Assembly: GCA_944385575.1 (NCBI GenBank)
Contig: CALWXT010000006.1
Location: 1-49,197 of the forward strand
Origin: an uncultured Flavonifractor sp.
GTDB lineage: Bacteria > Bacillota > Clostridia > Oscillospirales > Oscillospiraceae
Reading direction: 5' to 3'
Length of the DNA: 49,197 bases
In this document: positions 34,891-42,815 of the stretch, in pieces
Layout: each line of letters begins with the position of its first letter
How positions within the stretch are numbered: position 1 is the stretch's first letter
Made by a program: the position numbers and the translations under genes
The notes under the pieces: model-generated
Seen by the model: only the letters and a program-made list of their open reading frames with translations
Told to the model about the DNA's origin: nothing
The model's database searches: none

Positions 34891-36708
34891 TTAACCCATG
34901 GGGCCGCCGCCCATGCCACCGGGCATACCGCCGCCCATGCCGCCCATATTTCCGCCGGGCATGCCGCCGCCCTGGGAGAAGTCGGGCATACCTTCAAACT
35001 CCTGGCTGTTCTCCCCCTGGCTAGTGGTATCGCCGCCGGAGGGCGCGGCCTGCTGATACCGGGTAAAGACCTCCACGTCCTCCTCTACGCCGGAGAGGAT
35101 GCGGACATACCGGCTGTTGGACACGCCGGTCTCCACCGGCACGGCGTAGAAGCCCTCGGGCACCACGCCGTCTTCCAGATCCACCGCGTTTTCCGGGCGG
35201 TTGTCCGCCTTCACAAAGAGGCAGGTGCCCTCACTGGTGCTCTGAAGGGCGGCGATAGGGGCCAGGACCCCTTCCGACTCGTCGCCTACGGTAATGGTGT
35301 AGGACACGTTGACCCCGGCGGAGAGGGCCCCCTCACTGGGGATGGTGATGGTGATGGGGAAATAGGCCACGCCGTTGGTGTTGGTGGCCTCATAGCTGAT
35401 CTCTGTCACCGTTCCGGTATAATGGGTGTCGGATTCCGCCCCCGACTGGGTGATGTCCACCTCCATCCCCATCTGGATGCTGTCGATGTCCAGCTCGTCA
35501 ATGTTGGCGGTGATGGTCATGGAATCCATGTTGTACAGGGTCACCGCCGTCTGGCCGGCCTGCCGGGGGCTCTCCCCTTCCTGCACGCCCACCATGATGA
35601 CCTTGCCGGAGATCTCAGCCGTTACATTGTAGTCCGACCGCTTTTCCTCCGCCTGGGTGATCTTTTCCTCCGTCTGGGTGATTTTCTCCTGGGTCTGGGT
35701 GATGCTCCGGTTTACCGATTCCATCTGCTTCTCCAGGTCGGAGCCGTCAATGGAGAAAAGCACCTTGCCCCTGGACACCGATTCATAGTCGGAGACGTTG
35801 ACGGCAGTCAGCTCCCCGCCGGTCTCTGCCACAAGATCCTTACTGGCGTAATACTCCAGAGTGCCCTCTACCGCGGGATAGAGCTTTTCCCCGCTGTCAG
35901 CGGCCAGGTAGCCGGCGCCGCTCATGCCCTCTGTAAGCGCCCCCGGATTGTCCACCGTCACGGTCACGGCGAAGCACCGGGTGCCTTCGGGCGTCACTCG
36001 GTCCACCTTTTTGATTTCAGTGACGGTGCCTTCAAAGGTATTCATCAGGCTGGCCACCGAAATGCCTGCCTTCATACCCACGTAGATCTGATCCTCATAG
36101 GCATAGCTGAAATACTGGGTGAGGGTCATTTTGCTGTCGTCCACCAGAGTGGCCAGCTTGGTACCGGCGTTGACGCTGTCCCCCACATCTGCCGCCACGT
36201 CTGTCACCCGCCCGGCAAAGGGCGCGGTCACCGACAGGGCCGCCATGCTCTCCTGCAGGTCGGCCAGCTGGTCCTGGGCGTCGGACAGGGTGTTTTCCAG
36301 TTCGGTGATCTCGTCCTGATAGCCTTCGATCTCCTCATCCAGTTCACTGGAATCCTGGGTGTAGAGCAGGTCACCCGCCTCCACGGTGTCTCCGGCGGAG
36401 ACGTAGACGGCGGTGATCTCACTGTCGGAGGCCGTGGTATAGGCCACGCTGTCCGCCGGCAGCGTGGTGCCGGTACCCTCGATGGTGGTGGACAGGCTGC
36501 CGTAAGTGGTGCGCTCCGTCAGGGCCGTCAGTCCCTCGTCAGAAAAAAACAGCACCTTGATTCCCACCCCGGCCGCTGCTGCCACGATCACCGCCGCAGC
36601 CAGAAGAATCACCTTTTTCCGGGTCACCCTCCGGCGGGGCCGTGAAGAAACTGGCGGGGTACTTTCTTCCATACCCGTCTTTCCCTTTTTGATTGCTAAG
36701 AGCTGCAT
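34891..36708 (-). CDS. HlyD/MacA-type adaptor with Gly/Met-rich tail
   Basis: A 605-aa adaptor. A cytoplasmic Arg/Lys stretch and one membrane helix (VILLAAAVIVAAAAGVGIKVL) precede a biotinyl-lipoyl half (YVSAGDTVEAGDLLYTQD), coiled-coil hairpins (EEIEGYQDEITELENTLSDAQDQLADLQ; EKITQTEEKITQAEEK) and beta-barrel segments. It ends in ~35 residues made almost only of Gly, Met and Pro (GGGMPGGNMGGMGGGMPGG), which are disordered and unusual. ATG 36708 has GGGAGG 8 nt upstream; an in-frame ATG at 36672 is a weaker alternative. First gene of the operon whose promoter carries the TTTCAG direct repeat. Confidence 0.92.
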   Translation of the reverse strand: MQLLAIKKGKTGMEESTPPVSSRPRRRVTRKKVILLAAAVIVAAAAGVGIKVLFFSDEGLTALTERTTYGSLSTTIEGTGTTLPADSVAYTTASDSEITAVYVSAGDTVEAGDLLYTQDSSELDEEIEGYQDEITELENTLSDAQDQLADLQESMAALSVTAPFAGRVTDVAADVGDSVNAGTKLATLVDDSKMTLTQYFSYAYEDQIYVGMKAGISVASLMNTFEGTVTEIKKVDRVTPEGTRCFAVTVTVDNPGALTEGMSGAGYLAADSGEKLYPAVEGTLEYYASKDLVAETGGELTAVNVSDYESVSRGKVLFSIDGSDLEKQMESVNRSITQTQEKITQTEEKITQAEEKRSDYNVTAEISGKVIMVGVQEGESPRQAGQTAVTLYNMDSMTITANIDELDIDSIQMGMEVDITQSGAESDTHYTGTVTEISYEATNTNGVAYFPITITIPSEGALSAGVNVSYTITVGDESEGVLAPIAALQSTSEGTCLFVKADNRPENAVDLEDGVVPEGFYAVPVETGVSNSRYVRILSGVEEDVEVFTRYQQAAPSGGDTTSQGENSQEFEGMPDFSQGGGMPGGNMGGMGGGMPGGMGGGPMG

Positions 36709-36744
36709 GCATGCATCCTCCCGTTCTATTCCGGTTTCCGGGAC

Positions 36745-36777
36745 AGTATAGTTCCGTAAGCTGAAATTACCCTGAAA
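36745..36777 (-). promoter_or_regulatory. promoter of the right-hand export operon with response-regulator box
   Basis: On the minus strand TTTCAG-N5-TTTCAG (36777-36761) is followed by 10 bp and TATACT (36750-36745). The two half-sites repeat every 11 bp, the spacing used by OmpR/PhoB-family regulators, and the box takes the place of the -35 element. The same architecture occurs at 36841-36873 on the other strand. Confidence 0.75.
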
Positions 36778-36840
36778 AAGCAGCTATGGAAATTGTTAAC
36801 ACTCTGTAAAACCTTTTTTCCCAAAAGTCTGCTATCCTTT

Positions 36841-36873
36841 TTTCAGACAAATTTCAGGATGGCGGAATATGAT
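36841..36873 (+). promoter_or_regulatory. promoter of the two-component operon with response-regulator box
   Basis: TTTCAG-N5-TTTCAG (36841-36857), 10 bp, then TATGAT (36868-36873), about 34 bp before the response regulator start. It is the mirror of the box in front of the divergent export operon, so autoregulation is likely. Confidence 0.75.
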
Positions 36874-36906
36874 GAGAAAAACCGTACGGAAAGGAACGTT
36901 ACAACT

Positions 36907-37584
36907 ATGCGGATCTTGATCGTGGAAGACGAGCGGCGGCTGGCGGAGGCACTGGGCCAGATCATGGAGGAACAGCGCTATCAGGCAGATCTGGTCTATG
37001 ATGGGGCCGACGGGGTGGATTACGCACTCACCGGCCAGTATGACGCCATTATCCTGGATGTGATGCTGCCCAAAGTGGATGGATTTGAGGTAGCCCGCCG
37101 GCTGCGTGCCGCCCATGTGTCCACCCCCATCCTGATGCTGACCGCCCGGGATGAGGTGCCCGACAAGATCGCCGGACTGGATCACGGCGCGGACGACTAT
37201 ATGACAAAGCCCTTTGATATCGGAGAGCTGCTGGCCAGGGTGCGGGCCCTCACCCGGCGGCAGGGCGAAGTGGTGGGTGAACAGCTTGTGGCCGGAGACT
37301 TGACCCTGGATCTGTCTTCCCGCTGCCTGCGGCGGGGGGAAAAGTCCGTGCGCCTGGGCTTCAAGGAGTTCGACGTGCTCCGGCTGCTGATGATCCACCC
37401 CCGTTCCGTGGTGCCCAAGGAGGACATTATTTCCCGGGTATGGGGCCTGGAATCCGACGCGGAGGACAATAATGTAGAGGTCTACATCTCCTTCCTGCGG
37501 AAAAAGCTGCTCTACCTCTCCTCCGCCGTCACCATTGGAACCGTCCGGAAAGTTGGATATTACCTGGAGGCACCGGCGGAATGA
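36907..37584 (+). CDS. OmpR-family response regulator
   Basis: A 225-aa regulator. The receiver domain (MRILIVEDERRLAEALG) has the phospho-acceptor Asp51 in IILDVMLPKVDGF, the switch Thr in MLTAR and the Lys in YMTKPFDIGELLARV. The C-terminal winged helix reads LGFKEFDVLRLLMIHPRSVVPKEDIISRVWG and NNVEVYISFLRKKL. ATG 36907 has AAAGGA upstream, and the conserved start matches. The histidine kinase gene overlaps its stop by 4 nt (ATGA). The TTTCAG boxes fit its binding mode. Confidence 0.95.
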   Translation: MRILIVEDERRLAEALGQIMEEQRYQADLVYDGADGVDYALTGQYDAIILDVMLPKVDGFEVARRLRAAHVSTPILMLTARDEVPDKIAGLDHGADDYMTKPFDIGELLARVRALTRRQGEVVGEQLVAGDLTLDLSSRCLRRGEKSVRLGFKEFDVLRLLMIHPRSVVPKEDIISRVWGLESDAEDNNVEVYISFLRKKLLYLSSAVTIGTVRKVGYYLEAPAE

Positions 37585-38837
37585 TTCGGAAACTGCGGCG
37601 GAAATTCATTCTCATCAATCTGTTGCTGGTAGGGATCGTACTGACGGTAGTTTTCGCTCTGCTGGTGGCCTCCAATGCCCGGCGGCTCAGCGATCAGAGC
37701 GAGACGGCCATGCGCATGGCCCTCAACTGGCGGGACGGGGAAAATCCGCGCTTTGAGATCGGCGGCCCGCCGCCGGACCATACCATGTCCGAGGATGGAA
37801 AGCGATTTTCCATGGTGCCCGTCTTTGTGGTGACCGTGGAAGACGGCGCCGTTACTGACGTTAACGACGGCGGTCAGGTGGAGGTATCGGAGGAGACGGC
37901 GGAGCAGGCGGCCGAACAGGCCCTTGCGGCAGGTACGGATCGCGGCGTGCTCCCCTCCCTCCGCCTGCGGTTTCTGGCCGAGCAGAGGCCAGACGGCACA
38001 GTCCAGATCGCCTTTGCCGACCAGAGCTGGGAGAGCTGCTCTCTGCGTACCCTGGTGCTGAGCTGTCTGCTGATCTGGTGCCTGGCTATGGCCGCTTTCT
38101 TTTTCGTGGGGCTGTTCCTCTCCTCCCTGGCCCTCCGCCCGGCGGAAAAGGCCTGGAAGCAGCAGCGGCAGTTTGTGGCCGATGCCTCCCATGAGCTGAA
38201 GACCCCGCTCACCGTGATTTTGGCCAACACCGGCATTGTGCTGGCCCACCAGGAGGACAAGGTATCGACCCAGGCCAAGTGGCTGGAATACACCCAGGAG
38301 GAGGCCCGACAGATGAAGGGCCTGGTGGAAGACCTGCTTTTCCTGGCCAAATCCGATGCGGCCAGGCAGGAGGTCCGCACTGCTGAGGTGGATTTGAGCG
38401 AGTTGATTCAGGGTTGTCTGCTGCCCTTTGAGCCGGTGGCCTTCGAGGCCGGCGTTCAGCTGGACGCCAGGATAGATCCGGGCCTGACCCTCACCGGGGA
38501 CGAGGGGCAGCTGAGGCGTCTGGTACGCATTCTGCTGGACAACGCGGTCAAATATGCCGGTGAGGGCGGTTCGGTGGAATTGACCCTGACAAAGCAGCAG
38601 GAGAAGCTGCGGCTCACCGTCTGCAATACCGGCGATCCTATCCCGGCGGAGCACCTGCCCCACCTGTTTGAGCGCTTCTATCGGGCGGACGCCGCCCGGG
38701 ACAGGGCGCAGGGCGGCTACGGACTGGGGCTGGCCATCGCAAAGGCCATCACGGAACATCATCGGGGTAAGATCTCGGTAAGCAGTTCTTTGGAGACCGG
38801 AACTGTATTCACCGTACTCCTGCCACGGAGCGCATAA
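37581..38837 (+). CDS. Sensor histidine kinase
   Basis: A 418-aa membrane kinase. One N-terminal helix (FILINLLLVGIVLTVVFALLVA), a ~130-residue extracytoplasmic sensor region and a second helix (LVLSCLLIWCLAMAAFFFVGLFL) precede the dimerisation domain with phospho-accepting His204 in FVADASHELKTPLTVILANTG. The catalytic domain follows: N box RRLVRILLDNAVKYAGEGG, then PHLFERFYRADAARDRAQGGYGLGLAIAK. The sensor part matches no named domain; the signal is probably envelope stress or an exported compound, by context. Confidence 0.94.
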   Translation: MIRKLRRKFILINLLLVGIVLTVVFALLVASNARRLSDQSETAMRMALNWRDGENPRFEIGGPPPDHTMSEDGKRFSMVPVFVVTVEDGAVTDVNDGGQVEVSEETAEQAAEQALAAGTDRGVLPSLRLRFLAEQRPDGTVQIAFADQSWESCSLRTLVLSCLLIWCLAMAAFFFVGLFLSSLALRPAEKAWKQQRQFVADASHELKTPLTVILANTGIVLAHQEDKVSTQAKWLEYTQEEARQMKGLVEDLLFLAKSDAARQEVRTAEVDLSELIQGCLLPFEPVAFEAGVQLDARIDPGLTLTGDEGQLRRLVRILLDNAVKYAGEGGSVELTLTKQQEKLRLTVCNTGDPIPAEHLPHLFERFYRADAARDRAQGGYGLGLAIAKAITEHHRGKISVSSSLETGTVFTVLLPRSA

Positions 38838-38839
38838 AA

Positions 38840-38878
38840 AAAGGCGTCTGCCTGTCGTTCAGACAGGCAGACGCCTTT
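38840..38878. terminator. bidirectional terminator
   Basis: A 17-bp perfect stem AAAGGCGTCTGCCTGTC / GACAGGCAGACGCCTTT with a 5-nt loop is bounded by A runs and T-rich ends, and serves the kinase gene and the convergent rubrerythrin operon. Confidence 0.92.
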
Positions 38879-38889
38879 CATTTTGTTTC

Positions 38890-39423
38890 TTAGTAGTTGA
38901 CGGCCCGCAGCTCGAAGTAAGCCTGGGGATGGGCGCACACAGGGCACACCTGAGGCGCCTCTTTGCCGAAGTGGATGTGGCCGCAGTTACGGCACTTCCA
39001 CATATACTCGTCGCCGCGCTTGAAGACCATGCCCTCGTCCAGGTTCTTCAGCAGGGTCAGATAGCGCTCCTCGTGCTCCTTCTCGATCTTCAGCACGCCC
39101 TCAAACAGGAAGGCCAGCTTCTCAAAGCCCTCCTCGCGGGCAGTGTCGGCCATCTCACGGTACATCTGGGTCCATTCCTCGTTCTCGCCGGCGGCGGCGG
39201 ACTTCAGATTGGCCGCAGTGTCACCGATGCCGCCCAGCTCCTTGAACCACAGCTTGGCATGCTCCTTCTCGTTGCCGGCGGTCTCCTCAAAGATGGCCGC
39301 GATCTGCTCATAGCCTTCCTTCTTGGCCTTGCTGGCAAAGTAAGTGTACTTATTGCGGGCCATGCTCTCCCCCGCAAACGCCTTCCACAGATTAGCTTCA
39401 GTCTTGCTGCCCTTGAGTTCCAT
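38890..39423 (-). CDS. rbr: Rubrerythrin
   Basis: A 177-aa cytoplasmic peroxidase of anaerobes that reduces H2O2 to water. The ferritin-like diiron domain has [33 protein letters not shown] and [12 protein letters not shown] with the ExxH ligands. The C-terminal rubredoxin has [13 protein letters not shown] and CPVCAHP, the four Cys of the FeS4 centre. ATG 39423 has GAAAGGAAGG upstream. Last gene of the Fur-desulfoferrodoxin-rubrerythrin operon. Confidence 0.96.
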   Translation of the reverse strand: MELKGSKTEANLWKAFAGESMARNKYTYFASKAKKEGYEQIAAIFEETAGNEKEHAKLWFKELGGIGDTAANLKSAAAGENEEWTQMYREMADTAREEGFEKLAFLFEGVLKIEKEHEERYLTLLKNLDEGMVFKRGDEYMWKCRNCGHIHFGKEAPQVCPVCAHPQAYFELRAVNY

Positions 39424-39455
39424 ATAAAACGCCTTCCTTTCTATTTTTATTTGAA

Positions 39456-39845
39456 TTAGCCTTCGCCCTTCCAGAAGCCGTGAAGATTGCACAGCTCATA
39501 GGCCGTAACCTTCTCGTCGCCATAGACAAAGGTCTTCAGCTCCGGCTTGTCACCGGGCTTGGGGAACTTCAGAACCACGGTATCCTCGGTCACAGCGGCG
39601 ATCAGAGGAATGTAGTGCTCAGGAAGCATGGGATGCTCCACGCTGCCTACCTTCACGGTGACGGAATTGCCGCTGCCATGGGCGCTCTTCTCCACCACAG
39701 GCACGTGCTTCTCCAGAGCACCGTCCGTGGTGTTGGGCACCAGCTCCTCCATCTTCTGGCCGCAGCAGAACAGGGGCACGCCCTTGTCCACCGCCTTGAA
39801 TGCAATGTTACCACAGTGGGCGCAGCGATACAACTTAAATTCCAT
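39456..39845 (-). CDS. dfx: Desulfoferrodoxin (superoxide reductase)
   Basis: A 129-aa two-iron superoxide reductase. The N-terminal desulforedoxin domain has CAHCGN and LFCCGQ. The catalytic domain has the Fe(His)4Cys ligands and Lys of the active site: [17 protein letters not shown] and ELCNLHGFW. It converts superoxide to peroxide, which the downstream rubrerythrin removes. ATG 39845 has GAAAGG upstream. Confidence 0.96.
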   Translation of the reverse strand: MEFKLYRCAHCGNIAFKAVDKGVPLFCCGQKMEELVPNTTDGALEKHVPVVEKSAHGSGNSVTVKVGSVEHPMLPEHYIPLIAAVTEDTVVLKFPKPGDKPELKTFVYGDEKVTAYELCNLHGFWKGEG

Positions 39846-39910
39846 AAAGATTACCAACCTTTCTTTTTCGTTTTTATCTTTTTCCCGTTCCCGGGTATTT
39901 ATACCAATAT

Positions 39911-40294
39911 TCACTGGAGGTTCTTGCATTTGACGCATGTGCCCCGGAACAAAACCTCATGCCCGGTCACATCATGTCCACTGGCCAGCAGAGCCTTTTC
40001 ATCCAAACTTGTGTCATAGGGCAGGTCCAGATCATAGACCGCTCCACAGACCTCGCAGCAGAAATGGGGGTGGGCAGCGGTGTTATAGTCATACCGCTCC
40101 ACCGGAAAGGCCATCCGGGTGATCGTCCCCTCGTCAGCCAACAGATTCAGATTGCGGTATACTGTCCCCAGGCTCAGATTGGGGTTCTCCGGCTTGAGCC
40201 ATTGATACACCATCTCTGCCGTGGGATGCTCCTTGGTGTGCTTCAGAGCTTCAAAAATCAGTTCTCGCTGTCTGGAGTAGCGCTTTCCGTTCAT
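39911..40294 (-). CDS. Fur/PerR-family regulator of the oxidative-stress operon
   Basis: A 127-aa regulator: SRQRELIFEALKHTKEHPTAEMVYQWL, then LGTVYRNLNLLADEG as recognition helix, AHPHFCCEVCGAVYDLD and GTCVKCKN as the CxxC pairs for structural zinc. The gene order with desulfoferrodoxin and rubrerythrin points to peroxide sensing (PerR). ATG 40294 has GAGAGGTGG upstream. A perfect palindrome lies in its promoter, so it probably represses itself and the operon. It is distinct from the other Fur-family protein at 2762. Confidence 0.92.
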   Translation of the reverse strand: MNGKRYSRQRELIFEALKHTKEHPTAEMVYQWLKPENPNLSLGTVYRNLNLLADEGTITRMAFPVERYDYNTAAHPHFCCEVCGAVYDLDLPYDTSLDEKALLASGHDVTGHEVLFRGTCVKCKNLQ

Positions 40295-40321
40295 GTTCCA
40301 CCTCTCTTTCAGCCGTTGATA

Positions 40322-40375
40322 AACAGTAATCATTACTGTTATTGATATAATAGCAGATATTTCTTCCCGACGCAA
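40322..40375 (-). promoter_or_regulatory. promoter with Fur/PerR-type palindrome
   Basis: On the minus strand TTGCGT (40375-40370) and TATTAT (40352-40347) are 17 bp apart. The perfect 19-bp palindrome AACAGTAATCATTACTGTT (40322-40340) lies just downstream over the start site. Its core TAATCATTA is a Per/Fur-box core. Confidence 0.82.
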
Positions 40376-40471
40376 GTGTTTTTTTCAAAATGGGCAAAAA
40401 TTTTTTGCATAGTTTTCTTCTGTCCGCCCACACTAACTTTTGCAGCCCATTGAAACAACAGGAGGACAGAA

Positions 40472-40717
40472 ATGAAACGGAATTTGACTTTTCTTGTGCT
40501 GGCCTTTGCCCTGATGCTTCCGCTGGCGGCCTGTAAGCCCAATGTGCCTGAGACAGTCAGCCCCACTCCCATGATTTCCTCCAGCCCCACGCCGGAGGTT
40601 ACCTCCACGCCGGAGGGCATCATGGATGATATCGGCGAAGCCGGAAAGGACATCGCGGACGGGATCGGCGATGCGGCCAAAGACGTAACGGACGGCGTTA
40701 AAAACGCAGTGCGGTAA
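40472..40717 (+). CDS. small lipoprotein, unknown
   Basis: An 81-aa protein with a lipoprotein signal (LVLAFALMLPLAAC) followed by a Ser/Thr/Pro-rich linker and an amphipathic tail (DDIGEAGKDIADGIGDAAKDVTDGVKNAV) built from 4-7 residue repeats, which could form a helix lying on a membrane. ATG with AGGAGG upstream. No family recognised. It lies between the Fur operon and the riboflavin leader, with no clear link to either. Confidence 0.7.
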   Translation: MKRNLTFLVLAFALMLPLAACKPNVPETVSPTPMISSSPTPEVTSTPEGIMDDIGEAGKDIADGIGDAAKDVTDGVKNAVR

Positions 40718-40733
40718 GTGCAAACTCTATTTT

Positions 40734-40777
40734 GCCGCCAGTACGCTCTTGACAACGGCGTACTGGCGGCGTATACT
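40734..40777 (+). promoter_or_regulatory. riboflavin operon promoter inside an inverted repeat
   Basis: TTGACA (40749-40754) and TATACT (40772-40777), spacer 17, are the promoter. A perfect 13-bp inverted repeat, GCCGCCAGTACGC (40734-40746) and GCGTACTGGCGGC (40758-40770), brackets the -35. It may terminate the upstream lipoprotein gene or act as an operator; no T run follows it on the plus strand. Confidence 0.7.
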
Positions 40778-40797
40778 TACTCCCGTAAATTGAATGA

Positions 40798-40906
40798 GAT
40801 CTTCAGGGCAGGGTGAAAGTCCCTACCGGTGGTATAGCCCACGAGCCGTAAGGCATGATTCGGTGTGATTCCGAAGCCGACAGTATAGTCTGGATGAAAG
40901 AAGATC
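40798..40906 (+). ncRNA. FMN riboswitch (RFN element)
   Basis: The leader contains the conserved blocks CTTCAGGGCAGGGTGAAA, TCCCTACCGGTGGTATAGCC, GATTCCGAAGCCGACAG and GTCTGGATGAAAGAAG of the RFN aptamer, closed by GATCTTC/GAAGATC. When FMN binds, downstream transcription should stop at one of the two terminators before ribD. Confidence 0.96.
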
Positions 40907-40946
40907 GTTGCCGCGCAGAATATGGATTCTGCGGACTTTGCGATTG

Positions 40947-40980
40947 CTCTGGTATGTGTTGACATTCCAGAGTTTTTTCT
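40947..40980 (+). terminator. first terminator of the riboflavin leader
   Basis: CTCTGG-T-ATGT pairs with ACAT-T-CCAGAG around loop GTTG, followed by TTTTTT. It lies 41 nt behind the FMN aptamer. Confidence 0.75.
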
Positions 40981-41010
40981 TTGCTTGGATGGCATTTCGC
41001 CTGCTTTGCA

Positions 41011-41050
41011 ATTGCCCTGAACGATCTCGTTCAGGGCAATTTTTGTTTTT
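41011..41050 (+). terminator. second terminator of the riboflavin leader
   Basis: A 13-bp stem ATTGCCCTGAACG / CGTTCAGGGCAAT is followed by TTTTGTTTTT, 14 nt before the ribD start. Confidence 0.87.
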
Positions 41051-41063
41051 CGGAGATGATGAT

Positions 41064-42170
41064 ATGGAGGATCGGGACTACATGGCCCTTGCTCTGTCCC
41101 TGGCGGAGCGGGGCGTGGGCTGGGCCTCCCCCAACCCCATGGTCGGGGCGGTGATCGTAAAAGACGGCCGGATCATCGGACAGGGCTGGCACGAAAGATG
41201 CGGTCAGCCCCATGCAGAGCGCAATGCCCTGGCCGCCTGCACCGAATCACCCCAGGGGGCCACAATGTACGTCACCCTGGAGCCCTGCTGCCATTACGGC
41301 AGGCAGCCTCCCTGCACCCAGGCAATTCTGGACGCAGGCATCCGCCGGGTGGTGGTAGGGTCGGGTGACCCCAACCCCCTGGTGGCGGGCAAGGGGCTTG
41401 CCCTGCTGCGGGAGGCCGGCGTGGAAGTGGCGGAGCACGTGCTGGAAGAGGAATGTGTGAAGCTGAATGAGGTGTTCTTCCACTATATCCGTACCAAGCG
41501 GCCCTATGTGGTAATGAAGTATGCCATGACCCTGGACGGCAAGATCGCCGCCCATACCGGAGACTCCAAATGGATCACCGGCGAGGAGGCCCGGGCCCAT
41601 GTCCAGCAGCTGCGCCACCGCTATACCGGTATCATGGTGGGGGTAGGCACCGTGCTGGCCGACGACCCTCTCCTCACCTGCCGCATCCCCGGTGGGCGGA
41701 GCCCGGCGCGCATCATCTGCGACACCCAGCTCCGTACTCCCCTTACCGCCCAAGTGGTGGTCACCGCCAGGGAAACCCCCACCCTGCTGGCCACCTGCTG
41801 CGCAGACCCGAAGAAGCGGGAGGCCTACGAGGCGGCGGGATGCCAGGTATTGATTGGGCCGGAGCAATACGGCCATGTGGACCTGAACTGGCTGATGGAG
41901 GAGCTGGGTCGGCGGGAGATCGACAGCATCCTGCTGGAGGGAGGCGGCACCCTGAACTGGGCGGCTCTGGAGCAGGGTATCGTACAGAAAGTGCTGGCCT
42001 ATATCGCCCCCAAGCTGGCAGGCGGCCGGGACGCCAAGACCCCGGTGGAGGGTGCCGGTATTGACCGGATGGCCCAAGCTGTCCGGCTGGAACACAGCAT
42101 AGTCACGCAAATCGGAGCGGATTTTCTCATAGAAAGTGAGGTGCTTCCGGATGTTCACAGGGATCGTTGA
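41064..42170 (+). CDS. ribD: Bifunctional riboflavin deaminase/reductase
   Basis: A 368-aa protein. The N-terminal deaminase has the zinc site HAERNAL plus LEPCCHYGRQPPC and removes the pyrimidine amino group. The C-terminal NADPH reductase (YVVMKYAMTLDGKIAAHTGDSKWITG; ILLEGGGTLNWAAL) reduces the ribosyl side chain. ATG 41064 has GGAGATG upstream; it lies just behind the second leader terminator. First gene of the riboflavin operon; overlaps ribE by 20 nt. Confidence 0.96.
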   Translation: MEDRDYMALALSLAERGVGWASPNPMVGAVIVKDGRIIGQGWHERCGQPHAERNALAACTESPQGATMYVTLEPCCHYGRQPPCTQAILDAGIRRVVVGSGDPNPLVAGKGLALLREAGVEVAEHVLEEECVKLNEVFFHYIRTKRPYVVMKYAMTLDGKIAAHTGDSKWITGEEARAHVQQLRHRYTGIMVGVGTVLADDPLLTCRIPGGRSPARIICDTQLRTPLTAQVVVTARETPTLLATCCADPKKREAYEAAGCQVLIGPEQYGHVDLNWLMEELGRREIDSILLEGGGTLNWAALEQGIVQKVLAYIAPKLAGGRDAKTPVEGAGIDRMAQAVRLEHSIVTQIGADFLIESEVLPDVHRDR

Positions 42171-42798
42171 GGAAATGGGCCAGGTAGAGAGCGTCCAGCG
42201 AGGCCGGCAGTCAGCCATACTTACCATCCGGGCCAAAACGGTGCTGGATGGCACCAAAATCGGAGACAGCATCGCGGTGAACGGGGTGTGTCTGACGGTC
42301 ACTTCCCTCTCCCCCGACCGGTTCACCGCCGACGTGATGCACGAGACTTTGGATCGCTCTTCCCTGGCGCAGCTAAAGCGCGGGGGCGCCGTCAATCTGG
42401 AGCGGGCCATGGCCGCTGACGGCCGGTTTGGCGGACACATCGTGGCCGGGCACATTGACGGTACCGGACGGGTCGTGGAGGTCCGAAAGGACGACAACGC
42501 CATCTGGTACACCATCCAGGCCGCACCCCAGGTGCTGCGGTACATCGTGGAAAAGGGCTCCATCGCCGTGGACGGCATCAGCCTGACGGTGGCTCGTGTA
42601 GAGGATGACCGGTTTGCCATTTCCGCCATTCCCCACACGGTGGCCCAAACCGTGCTGCGGGACCGGAAGGAAGGGGATCTGGTCAATCTGGAGACCGATA
42701 TCATCGGAAAATACGTGGAAAAACTGCTCAAGCCCGCCCCGGAATCTCAGGCGTCCGGTGGGATCACCCTGGATTTCCTGGCGCGGCACGGATTTTAA
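42151..42798 (+). CDS. ribE: Riboflavin synthase alpha chain
   Basis: A 215-aa enzyme that joins two lumazine molecules into riboflavin. The two lumazine-binding repeats are visible: [15 protein letters not shown] with [16 protein letters not shown] and [17 protein letters not shown] with [15 protein letters not shown]. Ends in a short variable tail. ATG 42151 has GAGGTG upstream. Confidence 0.96.
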   Translation: MFTGIVEEMGQVESVQRGRQSAILTIRAKTVLDGTKIGDSIAVNGVCLTVTSLSPDRFTADVMHETLDRSSLAQLKRGGAVNLERAMAADGRFGGHIVAGHIDGTGRVVEVRKDDNAIWYTIQAAPQVLRYIVEKGSIAVDGISLTVARVEDDRFAISAIPHTVAQTVLRDRKEGDLVNLETDIIGKYVEKLLKPAPESQASGGITLDFLARHGF

Positions 42799-42815
42799 GC
42801 GAGGAGGAACGAACT

